The notes beneath the pieces were generated by a model that was not told the DNA's origin, made no database searches, and was given only the letters and a program-made list of their open reading frames with translations. Position numbers and translations under genes: made by a program. From NCBI GenBank assembly GCA_963556195.1, contig OY744522.1, forward strand, positions 33,455,324 to 33,519,323: 64,000 nt of DNA, read 5' to 3'. Within the stretch, counting starts at the first letter, position 1. Each line of letters begins with the position of its first letter. This document shows positions 35,181-46,600 of the stretch, piece by piece. Source of the DNA: Sepiola atlantica. Taxonomy: Eukaryota > Mollusca > Cephalopoda > Sepiida > Sepiolidae.

Positions 35181-36007
35181 ATGTTCTACGGATAATCTCA
35201 CCCTTGACCTCTTGGCTGAGTGCTTCTTGGTCCCTTGTGTCATATCACCGAGCCCTACGTTTCTTACGCGATGATTGTCGAAACCAAACCATTTGCGGAC
35301 TCATAGGCTACTTTCTGTGGCGAGCCCTTGAAGTTGGACCCCGGGTCATCGTTTTTTCCATGTTTATCACAGAATTTTACGTATGGATTCTAGTTCCAAT
35401 CGGCATCCACTGGTTGTTCATGTTTGTCTGGTTTCAATGCCAGAGACTGACGTTTTGCAAAGACTACATTTGGCAAACATTCTTCAACATGATCTGTGCT
35501 CTCATCTCTGTCTTCTGCTATATCAACGTCAAGGATGGCCGGTCGCGCTACAGACTCCTCTTGTTCTATTTCATCTTCTTCACGGAAAACCTGACGCTGT
35601 TTGGCATCTGGTTCCGTTTCACAACGCATATGGGCTCCTGGTATCATCTGGCCACGTTCTTTGCCGTCCTTCTCGGTGCCATCTTGCAGATGATGCATTT
35701 TTGTTGCTACTACTACTTCTGCCATCCAAACGACGATCGATACATCTGCACTCCATTCAACAAGTATGAAATGTTTGAGTCTCTTTGTTTCCCGGTTCCA
35801 GTTCCAGAGAAAGTATGTGACAAGCCCACAAAACCCGCAAAACCACCCTTTGTCTCTGATCGACCAAACTATGACATGAACGGCTACCGATCGCAGACGG
35901 CAAGCATCTATTCTAGTTACCCCGAGACGGACATTACCGATAGTAAAAAAACCATTGATACTGTATCAGAAACATCGTCGAAAAGAACTACGGAAACCGG
36001 TGTTTAG
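35181..36007 (+). CDS. XK-related protein (XKR scramblase family), last exon
   Basis: The exon encodes about 275 residues, opening VLRIISPLTSWLSASWSLVS, then YHRALRFLRDDCRN, ALEVGPRVIVFSMF, HWLFMFVWFQ, NVKDGRSRYRLLLFYF, FTENLTLFGIWFRF and YYYFCHPNDDRYI. This order and spacing is that of the C-terminal half of XKR4/6/7-type proteins, which are multi-pass plasma-membrane proteins; some members (XKR8, XKR4, XKR9 and nematode CED-8) expose phosphatidylserine after caspase cleavage. About five hydrophobic segments are visible between residues 5 and 175. The cytosolic tail holds DITD-S (35930-35944), a DxxD caspase-type site, and the C-terminus is ETGV, a class-I PDZ-ligand pattern. The exon is clearly more GC-rich than its flanks. 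Earlier exons, with the N-terminus and first membrane segments, are not recognised in this window. The exact paralogue cannot be fixed. Confidence 0.9.
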
Positions 36008-36800
36008 CCAGGAGTAAAATTAAAAAAAAATGATATTCAATTATTTTTTGTAAGCATAAAATGATGACAATTTTTTGTATCAAAACTGTATATTTTGGCT
36101 TTCAAAAGAGGGAGGAAAAAACATTTGATGAAATATAGAACGTAAATATCAAAAATTTCTTAAACAATTCTAAATTATTTGCATTATTTTTCTTCGGACT
36201 ATTCTCCTCATTGTTGCTCTTTATTCTTCAACTGCATTTCGGCCGATGTGCTCTCTGGCATTCTTCACGTGTATTCTACATCTACACTGTAAAAATATGA
36301 CTGTACGTCTACAGTCATATTTTTCCCCGTATTTCAACATGACTGCTGTTGATTATTTGTGTATTGTGTAGGAAGATGTTTCTTATGTACTTAACTCTGG
36401 TAAACTTATTATTGGTAAAAATTCAGAATAGTTAACAATTGAGAAATTGTAAAAACAACAAAGAATCACAAATAATTTATAGAAAACGCAGTAGAATTAA
36501 ATTATATATTATCCTGTATACTGTAAGATTTTTTATTTCAGAATTTGATTTCGATGAACAATGTTTTAGCGACACATGAGAAAAACAAAAATGGCGGCTC
36601 ACATTTTCGGAGTGATTGCTTAACTTTCGTTAACTTTATACTGAAAAGATAGTAAAAAAAATTACTTACCCTACCACTAACCCTAAGTGGGAAACAAAAA
36701 TCCTCATAAAACTACATGTAATCACCTAAGTTTAGTGGAGGTAAGCTATATATCTTGTTGCTTTTCGTGTGTCGATAAGACACCTTACTTTGAAATAAAA
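36008..36800 (+). other. Probable XKR 3' UTR and repeat (family E)
   Basis: No coding sequence. AATAAA-like signals occur near 36783-36797. From about 36410 to 36790 it matches the MITE-like family E at 54484-54880 (AATAGTTAACAATTGAGAAA, ACCTAAGTTTAGTGGAGGTA, GTCGATAAGACAC), so only the first 400 bp are likely unique 3' UTR. Confidence 0.45.
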
Positions 36801-36854
36801 TTATGAAATAAAAAAATAATCAATAGCATTAAATACAGGACAAACTACCATAGA

Positions 36855-36980
36855 TGAATGATGCATCTGAAGAAGGAAGACCCGGGGATACATCAGCCGA
36901 AACATAGTAGAAATAATTTTTGAAGAAAATATTCTGAATAAAACTATGCAAATAACTTCTCATCCCAAATATTCAGACAA
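36855..36980 (+). repeat. Repeat with CTGAAGA...CCGAAAC boxes
   Basis: CTGAAGAAGG (36867) and CAGCCGAAACATAG (36894) show the CUGANGA/GAAA pair with a GG...CC stem-II base, but no stem I partner. This is a typical degenerate member of the class. Confidence 0.45.
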
Positions 36981-37218
36981 AAAAATCTAAATGATGTATA
37001 AAATATGAAGCGACACTTTCCCCTGTATCATTGACCAGAATAACTTCGTTAACAAAAGGACGATAAAACAATGTTTTGTCATACTTATATGCCAAATATT
37101 GATCCATGTTATGAAAAAGAAAGATTTTATTTTAAATTGATGTCATCGATTTTAATATTTAGTCCTGATCGATTTTTTTTTTCCTTTTTTATTCATCATT
37201 AATAAATTATAAAGTATG

Positions 37219-37313
37219 CACACACATTTTTTTAAATATTTAAACGTCATCCATTGTGCACAGTTATCCCCACCATGTTTTAACGAATGATGTCACAGGG
37301 ACATTTTTTACTA

Positions 37314-37349
<36 letters not shown>

Positions 37350-37455
37350 TAAAACTATGGATCTTGTTTTTCCCCCGTGACATCATTTGTTAAAACATGG
37401 TGGGGATAACTGTGCACAATGGATGACGTTAAATATTTTTTTAAATGTGTGTGTG

Positions 37456-37458
<3 letters not shown>
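37219..37458. mobile_element. Foldback element with CRE words and (TA)n loop
   Basis: Arms of about 80 bp (37219-37299 and 37376-37458) pair through ACACACATTTTTTTAAATAT, CGTCATCCATTGTGCACAG and TTATCCCCACCATGTTTTAA. The centre contains a (TA)n tract. The arm sequence is the same family as 760-915. Confidence 0.8.
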
Positions 37459-37491
<33 letters not shown>

Positions 37492-37704
37492 TAGATTTCC
37501 AGGGTCCAAGATGGTTCGTCTAGTACACAACTCGTGACTGTTTGGATCATGAGTTGTCTAGATAGGTCATAAAGCATCTGTTCTCTCCCTCCCTCTTATA
37601 TGATGTATGATGTCGCTATTTTGTGGTGTCATCCACTGTGTACATTTATCCCCACCTCTAGTTTAATGGATGACATCACAAAACGATGACATCATCCACA
37701 GAGT

Positions 37705-37735
<31 letters not shown>
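37459..37735 (+). repeat. (TA)n, ACTAG edge and CRE repeat, copy 3
   Basis: A TA tract (to 37489) is followed by ACTAGATTTCCAGGGTCC and, at 37625-37705, GTCATCCACTGTGTACATTT, ATCCCCACCTCTAGTTTAAT and GATGACATCAC. A (GT)n tract closes it. Compare 760-915. Confidence 0.65.
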
Positions 37736-37739
<4 letters not shown>

Positions 37740-38523
37740 CAGAGAAAATTGTTATATATATATATAAACAGAAAATTAAAATAAATATTAATTATAAATT
37801 GGATTACTTGTATATTTAACAAAAAAACTAAATCATGACAGAGCTTAATATTAAATGAGTACAGAAAGTTATGAAACTAAATGACAAAAAAAAGCTTTTT
37901 TTTTAGTACGCTCTTTACAATTAAAAGTTGGTATAGGATTAAAATCCTATATTTGCTTAGTATTTTGAAAGAAATCAGTAATCTGAAACCCTAACCTATT
38001 TTTTGTTGTTATCTGAAGGTCAACCATGCGGACATAGTTGAGAGCATGTCGCATGACCTGTTCTTTTAATTTTCAATGTCGTTATCTTATTCTCAGCATT
38101 TACACAAAAATGTAACAGTTTTTTAAATTTTGAGATGTATTTTTGGAGGGTTTTTTGATTGATTTGTCTCTATCGTTGGTTCTAAATTATAGGAGTGTAT
38201 TCCTATATTGGCAGCCATGTATCTCCAAGCAATGCTGTTGCTTTTCATGACATAGTTTTTTAATCAGACTCATGGAAATATTTGGCCACTGTTGTTATTT
38301 TGGGGGTTGTCCTTCTCCTGAACTAATTGCTTTACCAAGACTTGAGAGTCTTGTCTACTCTGCTATGTAACTAATAGCTGTAAAAATTGCAGATTGATTC
38401 ATACCTTTCTAAAAGATATTAGTAAAAGTGATTCAATAACCTCGATAGAACGTGAACACTGTATGGCGAGTTCAGTCTGCATCAGTAATCACCGCATCAT
38501 CGCAACATTTGGATGAACTTTTT

Positions 38524-38632
38524 AAAATTTTCTTGCTAGGAAGTGGAGTTGAGTGATCATCAGAGCCATCAAATTTTTAAAATTTTCTTGCTAGGAAGTG
38601 GAGTTTAGTGATCATCAGAGCCATCAAATTTT
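38524..38632 (+). repeat. 55-bp tandem duplication
   Basis: AAAATTTTCTTGCTAGGAAG through CATCAGAGCCATCAAATTTT is repeated once with a single G/T difference. Confidence 0.9.
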
Positions 38633-39381
38633 TAAATATACTTCGATGTCTGCCAGGAGACTCACCACTACCAACTTTTACATTCCATTTTTTAATTGGG
38701 AATTTAAATGGTACGAAAGAAACTTTTCTTTTGATGCTGGTGCATATTTTACGATTAGTCAGCCAGTCAAAGCCTCTGGTTCACACTCGTGAGACGAGCA
38801 TCTATTTTCGTATTCGGTCGTCATTGGTCATCCAGTGAAGCCATAATATAAGGGTCCCAGTATACGCCTTCGAACTTTCCAATGTTAATAGTACACGTAC
38901 AGGCTCAGTGACTTGGCTATCTACTTTTAATATGGTGTAGAATTAAGTTCAATATATGTTTGATAATCCAACATACACTGTATTCATGACCTTTTAAATT
39001 GAAACTCTGAATTTAATCAATTGCACAAAAAAAATAATCACGCTTTTCTCAAACCAGTACTTTTATATTACAAATTATATTTTTCCAGATAAAAAATACC
39101 AGTCCATTAATTATTTTATTATCATTTAAATGTTTTGCTGTCTGGCAAAAACAAATAACATAAAAACAAAAAAAATGGGTGGGAATTTAATTTACTTCCT
39201 ATATGAAGCTCTTTTAACCAGATTTCATTCAATATGATTAAACCACATAGTTTCCCTTTTCAGCACAAAAGCTAAAGAAATTTTATGAATGTGGCATTTA
39301 CAGATGGAAAGATGTCAGAGAGAAGAATGGGAACTACATTAATAATTAAATGAATCCGATATTTTGTTTTTATTGTTTTAG

Positions 39382-39455
39382 TGGGCCTTACAAACTGGGC
39401 CTTACAAACTGGGCCTTACAAACTGGGCCTTACAAACTGGGCCTTACAAACTAGG
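39382..39455 (+). repeat. 14-bp tandem repeat, 5 copies
   Basis: TGGGCCTTACAAAC repeats five times, then decays (TAGGCCC). Confidence 0.95.
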
Positions 39456-41199
39456 CCCAACTTTCTTTATAATCTGATTCATTATGACTGATCATTTAAA
39501 ATTTAATGATTATTAATTTTTGCTTCTTTTTTTAATTGCAACACAAACACAATTTTAAAACATTTCATTTTTATACATATCAATCTCAGGACTTTTTTTT
39601 TTTAAATAAAAAAATTTCAGAAAAGTAGAAGAATATAATTGGTGAATTCGAGTGACAATTTTGATTTGACTTTTCAAAGTTCCAAAATATATTTCATTTG
39701 CAAATACTTTTGGCATGGTAAAATAGAGCAGTTTTCACTTCGTTTATAAAATATGATTTGGACAACATTACGCACATTTTTGAACAATGATTTTAATTTT
39801 TTTTTTTTTTGTTGAAGAATCATTTTTCATGTTTTTTAAAATTATTTTTCTGATATTTCTCATGAAAGGTTTTTTAAATGTTTGTTTTAGTTAATTTTTA
39901 ATTAATTTTAAGTTTTTTTGTTGTTTTTTAAATTAAGTGTATTTTCAAAAGTTTAATTTATGAACAGTTTAACAATTGTTTATTTCTGTGAGAAATTGTG
40001 TTTTTTTTTTAATGATTCAATGTTTGCCATTTTTTTTTGTTTGCAAATGATTCAATGATTTCATTAGCAATTTACTTTTTATTTTTTTATAGAGTGATTT
40101 AATAAGAGTTTTGTGGGCTGTTATCTCTATAATGGTGTCAGGCACTGAGAATGAACTTAAACGGTTAATTCATTAAGTTATATATGTGGAGATTTGCTTT
40201 TTTTTTAAATAAAATAAACACATTATTTTATGAATATGTGCATTATTATAAAAATAGGATATGTGAAAAGAGAACAAAATATATATGGCAGAGCCAAACT
40301 CTTGGAAATTTGAATTCACTACATTAAACTTGGTAAAAAGAAAAAAGCCCACCGATTCAGATGTTTTTTCAGAGCAAAATTTGCCTTTTGTAGTAACCTC
40401 GCATTATCATTCATTATTATTAACAAAAAGGTGAGAGAAAGACTAAAATGTAAAAGTTAAAAAAATATAGTTTCTACTGAACACCATAAGAGATGCATGT
40501 TGCTCACAGGTGCCTTATTATTATGACTCCATAAACAAAACTCTTTCTCAATACATCAGGACATCATGTTTTGACCATTTCTCAAGTGATCATAATGAAC
40601 GCTCTTCTCACTGTTTGGATTCAAACCTAGTGATTTTCAATGATCTTGTCAAACCAAACAGTTATTTTTGTTATTGTCGTCTTTGTCTTTTTAAAATATT
40701 TTTTTTTGTCTTTTTTTTTTATCCATGACCCTCCCACATCATATTATAATGGAGATTTGGTTTATATGTTCAACGGCAACTTAACACCTTTTTGGGTAAT
40801 TTAATGCTGAAAAACCACAATACCTATTATAAAGAATTCATTGTATCTGATTACTTGAATACAATTTACTAATTTAACCATAGCTGGGAGGAAATTGTTG
40901 GTTCATGCCTTTCTCTAAGGTATTAGTGTACAGTTTAATACAATAGGTCCGATAAAATTTCAACCCTGCGTAACTGATTATATCATCCATGACAGTATTT
41001 TTTACACCAATCATCTCCCTCCTTCCGTAGCTATTTATATATACTACACAAGGTTATTGAAGAAGAATGAAATGATTTCATGACTCATTTTTTTAGTTCA
41101 CAAGAATTGTCATAGAATGAGTCGGTGACTATTTGAAAGCAAACTTTTCAAAGCTTTGAATAGCTGTCAAAAGGGGGCGCTGTAGTTACATTATTCCGT

Positions 41200-41985
41200 T
41201 GACAACGTTCAGTTGTTTGTTTAACTTCAAAATGGTGAGTCCACAGCAAAAGGCATTCTTGAGTTCACAAAAGCAAATTCGGTTATCACAGTGCAGCATG
41301 CTTTTTCAAAGGCAATTCACATTAATCCACCCTCTCCGACAATAGTTTAAAAAGTTTCAAGACAATGGATGTCTGTGTAAAGAAAAAATTCCAGGACGAC
41401 CATGAGTTTTGGAGGAACAAGTGGTGAAAATCTGTGCTGTGTTTGAGGGGAGTCTATGGAAATCCACAAAATAAACTGTGAGCTTTTAATCTCTCACTCG
41501 ACTATCTGGTACGTGCTAAAGGGACATCTACATTTGAAACCTTACAGATTACAGCTCGTTCAGGAATTCACCAATAACGACAAGAGGAAGTGGATGGAAT
41601 TTTTCAATTTGATGCCCTTTGTATTTGGCCTGCAAGATGCCAAGATCTGTGATTCTTTTGTTATGAGAATACATTAAAAAAATTCTTTGTTCCACGACTA
41701 CCCATTAACCACAATGACCTTAAACATTGAATAAAAACAGCGATCAATTCAATGGATTGTGATATGCTGATACATGCCTGGGAGGAATTCTCTAATTGCA
41801 TTGATGTTACCCATGCTGTAGGTAGTGGCCACATTGAACACTTGTAAGACAGATAATTGATTGTGATATGAGAGTAATTTTCTGTCACTTTTCAATCTTA
41901 AAATACTGCATAATAAAATCGATTCATTCTTTTGGAATAACCCAGTATATATGTATGTATACACAGGGTGATCCAAAAATAGTTA
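41200..41985 (+). pseudogene. DUF4817-type transposase remnant
   Basis: From ATGGTGAGTCCACAGCAAAA (41231) the frames read MVSPQQKAFL...LSQCSMLFQRQFTLI, FQDNGCLCKEKIPGRP and AVFEGSLWKSTK. They continue with HSTIWYVLKGHLHLKPYRLQ then LVQEFTNNDKRKWMEFF, and MDCDMLIHAWEEFSNCIDVT then GSGHIEHL. This is the order of Tc1/mariner-related transposases with an N-terminal DUF4817 helix-turn-helix. The catalytic D-D segment between 41690 and 41745 is missing and stops are frequent. CAGGGTGATCCAAAAATAGT (41965) may be the right terminal repeat; the left end was not found. Confidence 0.75.
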
Positions 41986-42410
41986 TACTAAATACTAAAA
42001 ATATTATTACAGTTTTAAAAGAAATGTAAATCTGTCTGATGCATCATCTCACAGAAATGCAACCGATGAGCACCCAAGTTGTCCTCCCGAAACCTGGTGT
42101 ACGAGTTGTAGACAATCCTATGGCTTTAATTTCAATTGATGCATTTAAGCATTCAAGAATCTTCTCACAACGGATAGATACACAATATGTGGACTTTTTC
42201 CGACTGTTCACAAATGCTAGGTCGACTCTTATTTTATTATCTCGAATCATGGACATCCTGGACTGTCCAGATTTTGTTGCGTTAACCTTTGAACCGGTTG
42301 CTTCAAATTTGTCTAATACAATAAATTGTCAGACGACAATTTGGTGGACGAGTGTAAACTGTTTCTTTCATATCTGTTTTCAGTGTTTTAATTCCCTGTG
42401 TTCTTGTGTC

Positions 42411-42785
42411 TTCGTGAGTGCAAAGTTAGACACAAGGTCAGTTTTTTTATATGAGGAATATCCAGTACCTTAAAAGGGGCACTCTTGATGGAACAAACAT
42501 AAAAATTGCACCAATCAAGAAGGGTTTCTCCTCCTCTGACAGGACTTTTTGTATATTTTTTTTTACATAAAAGGTCACCACTTATCAAGGCCCAAAGGTC
42601 ACTCAAGGATAGGGGTTAAAGAGTTTGACTTGTGGATGGCGAGACAACATCACGTTCACCGGCACGATGGTTGTAGCAGGGTAGAAATTGATTATTTACA
42701 GGGACAACAAGAACTTATTTGCATTGGACTTGAAGACAACCATATTGTGGGACTGAACAGATACTACACTTTGATCCCAGCCTAG
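42411..42785 (-). mobile_element. U2-SINE (subfamily II) split by LINE 3' end
   Basis: On the minus strand the U2 head (GGGATCAAAGTGTAGTATCT, 42748-42785) is separated from the SINE body and tail (42411-42545) by a truncated LINE 3' end (about 42555-42745) that contains TTGGACTTGAAGACAACCAT on the complement and the CTTATCAAGGCCCAAAGGTC hairpin. AGTCC at both junctions may be the target duplication. Confidence 0.7.
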
Positions 42786-42954
42786 CATTTTAAGTCTTCC
42801 AGTGATATTGAATTCCCTTTTCTTTGTTCTTGGCTAAAGATTAATCATCATCATTCACAATAATATATACAATCATCATCATTTACAATAATATATAAGT
42901 AAAGCCATAGTGAATAAATTTGGTTTCTTTGTGTTGCTCTGGATTTTGCTAATG

Positions 42955-43150
42955 ACTAAGTTGTTACTCCGGGTGGACTATGGGGAAAGTACTAGAACTC
43001 TGGGCCAACTTGGTAATTGCCAGTTTGATGGAGTGTAGTTCCGATAAATGCAAGCAGACTCCCAACCACGTCCTGCTCAACTGTCCGATTTTGGAACCAG
43101 TCTGCAGCCTGAATCAGACAGAACCTTGAACTACTAAATGATGTAAAAAC
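42955..43150 (+). pseudogene. LINE RNase H-region remnant
   Basis: Reads CKQTPNHVLLNCPILEPVCS, a pattern (C...QTPDHVLxxCP) common in the C-terminal part of some LINE polyproteins. Very short and degraded. Confidence 0.4.
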
Positions 43151-43194
43151 AACAACTTAATTTCTAAATTTTGGGTTGGTACTGTATGTATACT

Positions 43195-43395
43195 ATATAG
43201 AATTAAATAACTATGTGCGATGTTTCTGACAAAGGGGGAAAGAATTGCTGTTTTCTAAGTTAGAATCTATCCATCTAGCATTTATCGTTGGCTAGTTTTG
43301 ACTTTGAAGTAGTATTTTTATTTATTTATTTTTGTTTTTAGCTCTTTACATCAAGTGGCTTCGTGCCTTGTCTGGAGCGATTTCCATAGAAAAAC
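43195..43395 (+). mobile_element. Composite SINE (family C), copy 3
   Basis: GTGCGATGTTTCTGACAAAG, then TTATCGTTGGCTAGTTTTGA and CATCAAGTGGCTTCGTGCC near the 3' end; same family as 9310, 15750 and 54908. Confidence 0.75.
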
Positions 43396-43869
43396 TGTTT
43401 TCTTACTTTGGGGCCACCATGTATGTGCGCTTTTTAAACATCTTTGCCGAGTTATAGTGTTCAGTGCAAATGTAGATTCTGAGGTTAATTCCCATGCTAT
43501 GACAAACTAAATTTTGTTCTCACTCTTTCAATTATGTCTAAATTCCACACTTCATTTAAAATGTCAGTTGAAAGGAACGGGTTTAGAATGACACCATATC
43601 TAACATCACTCAAACATGTGACACTTTTCAAACATAAACAAAACAAGTATTTTCCAAATTGACTTGTCTCAGAATAACATTCCTTGCCATTAAAAGTCCA
43701 AATTTTCTTAGAAACAATATATTTATTTCTTGCATAAAATAAACATGCAGTTTCAATTTGCCAAAGTTAATTCAATAAAAACACAAATAACTATTTTTAC
43801 ACAAGAGAGAAATATCTCCGAATAACAAGAAAAAGTGTATTTCTTTGTAAATCTTTAAAAAAAACTACT

Positions 43870-44040
43870 CTTACAAACTGTTGAGTAGTTTTTTCACATT
43901 TTTCAAAACGATGAAAAGTTCGAATATCAGAAACATGTTTTATTTGGACAACTATTCTCATCTGGGTTGTTATCTTCACAATGTTTTGCTTGATATAATC
44001 TCTGACTTTCTTCAAGTGCATCTTTCAAACTTGGAAATCT
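43870..44040 (-). repeat. Family A repeat, copy 2
   Basis: On the minus strand TGCACTTGAAGAAAGTCAGA, AAACATTGTGAAGATAACAA and GATGAGAATAGTTGTCCAAA align with 11740-11868. Both hammerhead boxes are mutated (TTGAAGA, CAAAAC). Confidence 0.55.
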
Positions 44041-44044
44041 TTAT

Positions 44045-45600
44045 GTCAAACTCGGCAACCTATACAGAATTTTCAACTGAACTCTTTTATTTCATTCAAA
44101 TAATCTAAATACAAATTATCAAACCTCATCTCAAATATTCTGAAACATAATATCAGGAAAATGTTTTTCTTTTCAGTTTTCTTTATATTCCGCCCATTAT
44201 TCACTCGAAAGAAAGAAGACATTTTTGAGTAAAAGAAATATTTTTGTACATTCAATCTCCAAAAAGACAAATAATTCTTGGTAAATCTATTTACATATTG
44301 TCATGAGATGAAACACACTAATGTTTGTGTTCTTAATTTTTCCTTTTTTTGTTTCATTTTACTTCAGTCAAAGTTCTCAGAAATCAAGAGGTCCCTGCCT
44401 GGGGCTAACACTTAATCTCTATACAAGATACATATATATTCGAATATTCCATTAAAGTTCTCCTTTACCTGTCAAACATTGAGTTAGTAAAAAAGTTAAG
44501 AACATTAGTTTCCCATTCCCAAATTGACCAGTTAAATATGTTATAGTATATTTTCTTGCGGTCTCTTGGTCTTACAGGATTCCAGGACAAGAATTCATCT
44601 AGTCTGGTGGAGTATCCAGCTAAGTATTGTTACTTGAGGTAACATCACTAGGAGAAGGTGCACTATTCCTTGTATGAGCAAGTGTATAGTCATGCTGAGA
44701 AGATCTTATTTGTGCTGCGAATACTATGTAATTTTGAATTTTTGGTCAGGGTTTACTTGTATCCTCATGTCTGACAAAACCTTGTACAGAGAGATCGAAG
44801 ACACTCAAGAATGGTGTCTAGTAGGTAATTCAAACAAGTATGTGACAATATGTGCATGCTCAGAGCGAAGACGTATTTTTACTTCCACATATGATGAGAA
44901 TGTGCTTGAAGCAAAGGCAATTTAGCACCCACATGCTAAAGGGTTTTTATTATTTGAACACAAACGACCTACAAGTTATACCTTTTGTTTAAAGTGAACA
45001 AATAAATTGAACTTCTGTTTCTGAATTCTAAAAGACTCTAGATGTTGCTAGAAAGGACAAGAAAGTTAGATAGTAGGTCTATAGGCAGATTTCCAATAAC
45101 CGTGCTAGGTTCAAGGCATCCGTCCATCTTGTCATGTCAGTAGTACTAAAAGAAGGCAGATATAGCAAAGGGATACATGATTGCCACACACGTTTCTCCA
45201 GAGACCGGATTGGGGAAGCACTTGTTAATTTAAATCAACGTTTGGGAGGGATAGGTTCACAAATTGGAAAAGTTTTGTAAAAAATCAAAATTGCTGTTAT
45301 AAGTGTTTGTTTTGTTTACATTTGTGGACAGTGAGACATGTTTGTGAAAAGTCAAATACTGTAAAACATATTTCCGGATAAGTGGGGTGCCAAATTGATA
45401 CATGGTCCTTTATTTGAATTGTATTTTATTGAATTTTAAAATGTAAAAGTCACCAGATATACTTTGAGTAATGAATGTGATTTATATTCAACGTCAAGTT
45501 TTTCTTTTTATATGAAATTCTACAATTGGCTGTTTTTTTTTGTTGTTTTTTTTAAATATTTTTAACAAAGAGGCTTGTTTTAAATTTCTTTTTTCACTTT
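44045..45600. other. Unassigned non-coding stretch
   Basis: Apart from short unsupported ORFs (for example at 44674-44925, with no family resemblance) nothing was identified. Confidence 0.4.
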
Positions 45601-45615
45601 GACTTGACACCACTA

Positions 45616-45810
45616 TTCCTGATCTTCATGCTAACATCAAAGTGTAGTATCTGTTCTGTTCTCATTCAGAGGAAAATAAATCCTTCTTCATTAGGGCAAT
45701 TTTTATTTTTGTTCCATCCAGAATGCCCTTTTTGGGGGAGCTGGATATACTCCACATAAAAACTGACCTTATGTCTAATTTTCCCCTTGTGGGGAGGCAA
45801 GTAAGTAGGA
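45616..45810 (+). mobile_element. U2-SINE subfamily II, near complete
   Basis: Head CATGCTAACATCAAAGTGTA and GTATCTGTTCTG, body CAATTTTTATTTTTGTTCCA, tail GACCTTATGTCTAATTTTCC then GGGGAGGCAAGTAAGTA. Confidence 0.8.
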
Positions 45811-46259
45811 ACTTTATACCCATACACAATTTCATGCAGTGATAAGTTTTAAGATGTTTACATAAACCAATCCCTTGTTTATTAACATTCTGATGGCAGG
45901 CCATAACACCAGTGAAGAAAGTAAGTTTTCACTTCAGCAGCTAAATGTATTTTGATCTGAAAAATAGTTCTTTTTCACAGGATCAAAAGAATATTGGAAT
46001 GTAAAAAGAAAAAAAAATGCAGTTTCTAAAACAACACAAGATAAACTTTTGTTGATGATTGTAATAGGCCCGTGTGATTCTATAATTTCATGTTGAGTTT
46101 TTTTTTCAAAATGTTTTTCACAAAAATGCTGTTTTCCACTGCCATCACATTTAATGCAGTCGTATGATTCAAGATGTTCACAAAAACCGGTTCTTAAATT
46201 CCCTACTCACATTATGATAACAAACACTGAGGAAACTAACATAAATTTAGGGATATAAA

Positions 46260-46600
46260 AAGTTTGGTGCTTGTACAGAGAAGCGTACATATGAAAAATT
46301 CTGAAAATCACAGTTCCAATTAAATTAACCGGAAAACTCTTTGATATACTTATGTATCAAGCAAAAATAGGTGATAACTCAGTCTGCCATATTAACAAGT
46401 AATAAATCAATGGCAGTAATCAAAATACAATGAAACTGATTTTTATTTTTAATTAAAATTCTACTCGATCATTTTTCCTACTTTTTAGTGAGGATACTTA
46501 TTTAAATCTGCTGCGTAAGTATATAATACTGTTTTTTTTTTTTTTTTTGGTATTGATGATTTAATACGGACGCTTCTCTGTACAAGCACCAAAAGTTCTT
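46260..46600. mobile_element. MITE with 35-bp terminal inverted repeats
   Basis: Left TIR AGTTTGGTGCTTGTACAGAG plus AAGCGTACAT (46261-46290) matches the complement of 46563-46597 (ACTTTTGGTGCTTGTACAGA on the minus strand). The 340-bp interior is AT-rich and non-coding. No clear target duplication. Confidence 0.75.

Larger units (their letters stand above)
37740..41150. other. AT-rich stretch with two small tandem arrays
   Basis: No gene recognised over 3.4 kb. Contents are the duplications listed separately at 38524 and 39382, many poly(T) runs (39580-40200) and isolated short ORFs without family resemblance. Confidence 0.5.

Noticed and set aside
35383..35769. ORFs overlapping the XKR exon in other frames (+ and -)
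   Set aside because: Shadows of the real coding frame, with no homology sense.
36588..36610. Second ATGGCGGC start (YY1-like) near 36589
   Set aside because: Lies in a family E repeat and reaches a stop after a few codons.
44674..44925. 83-codon ORF on the plus strand
   Set aside because: No recognisable motif, no splice context, AT-rich; length is within chance expectation.
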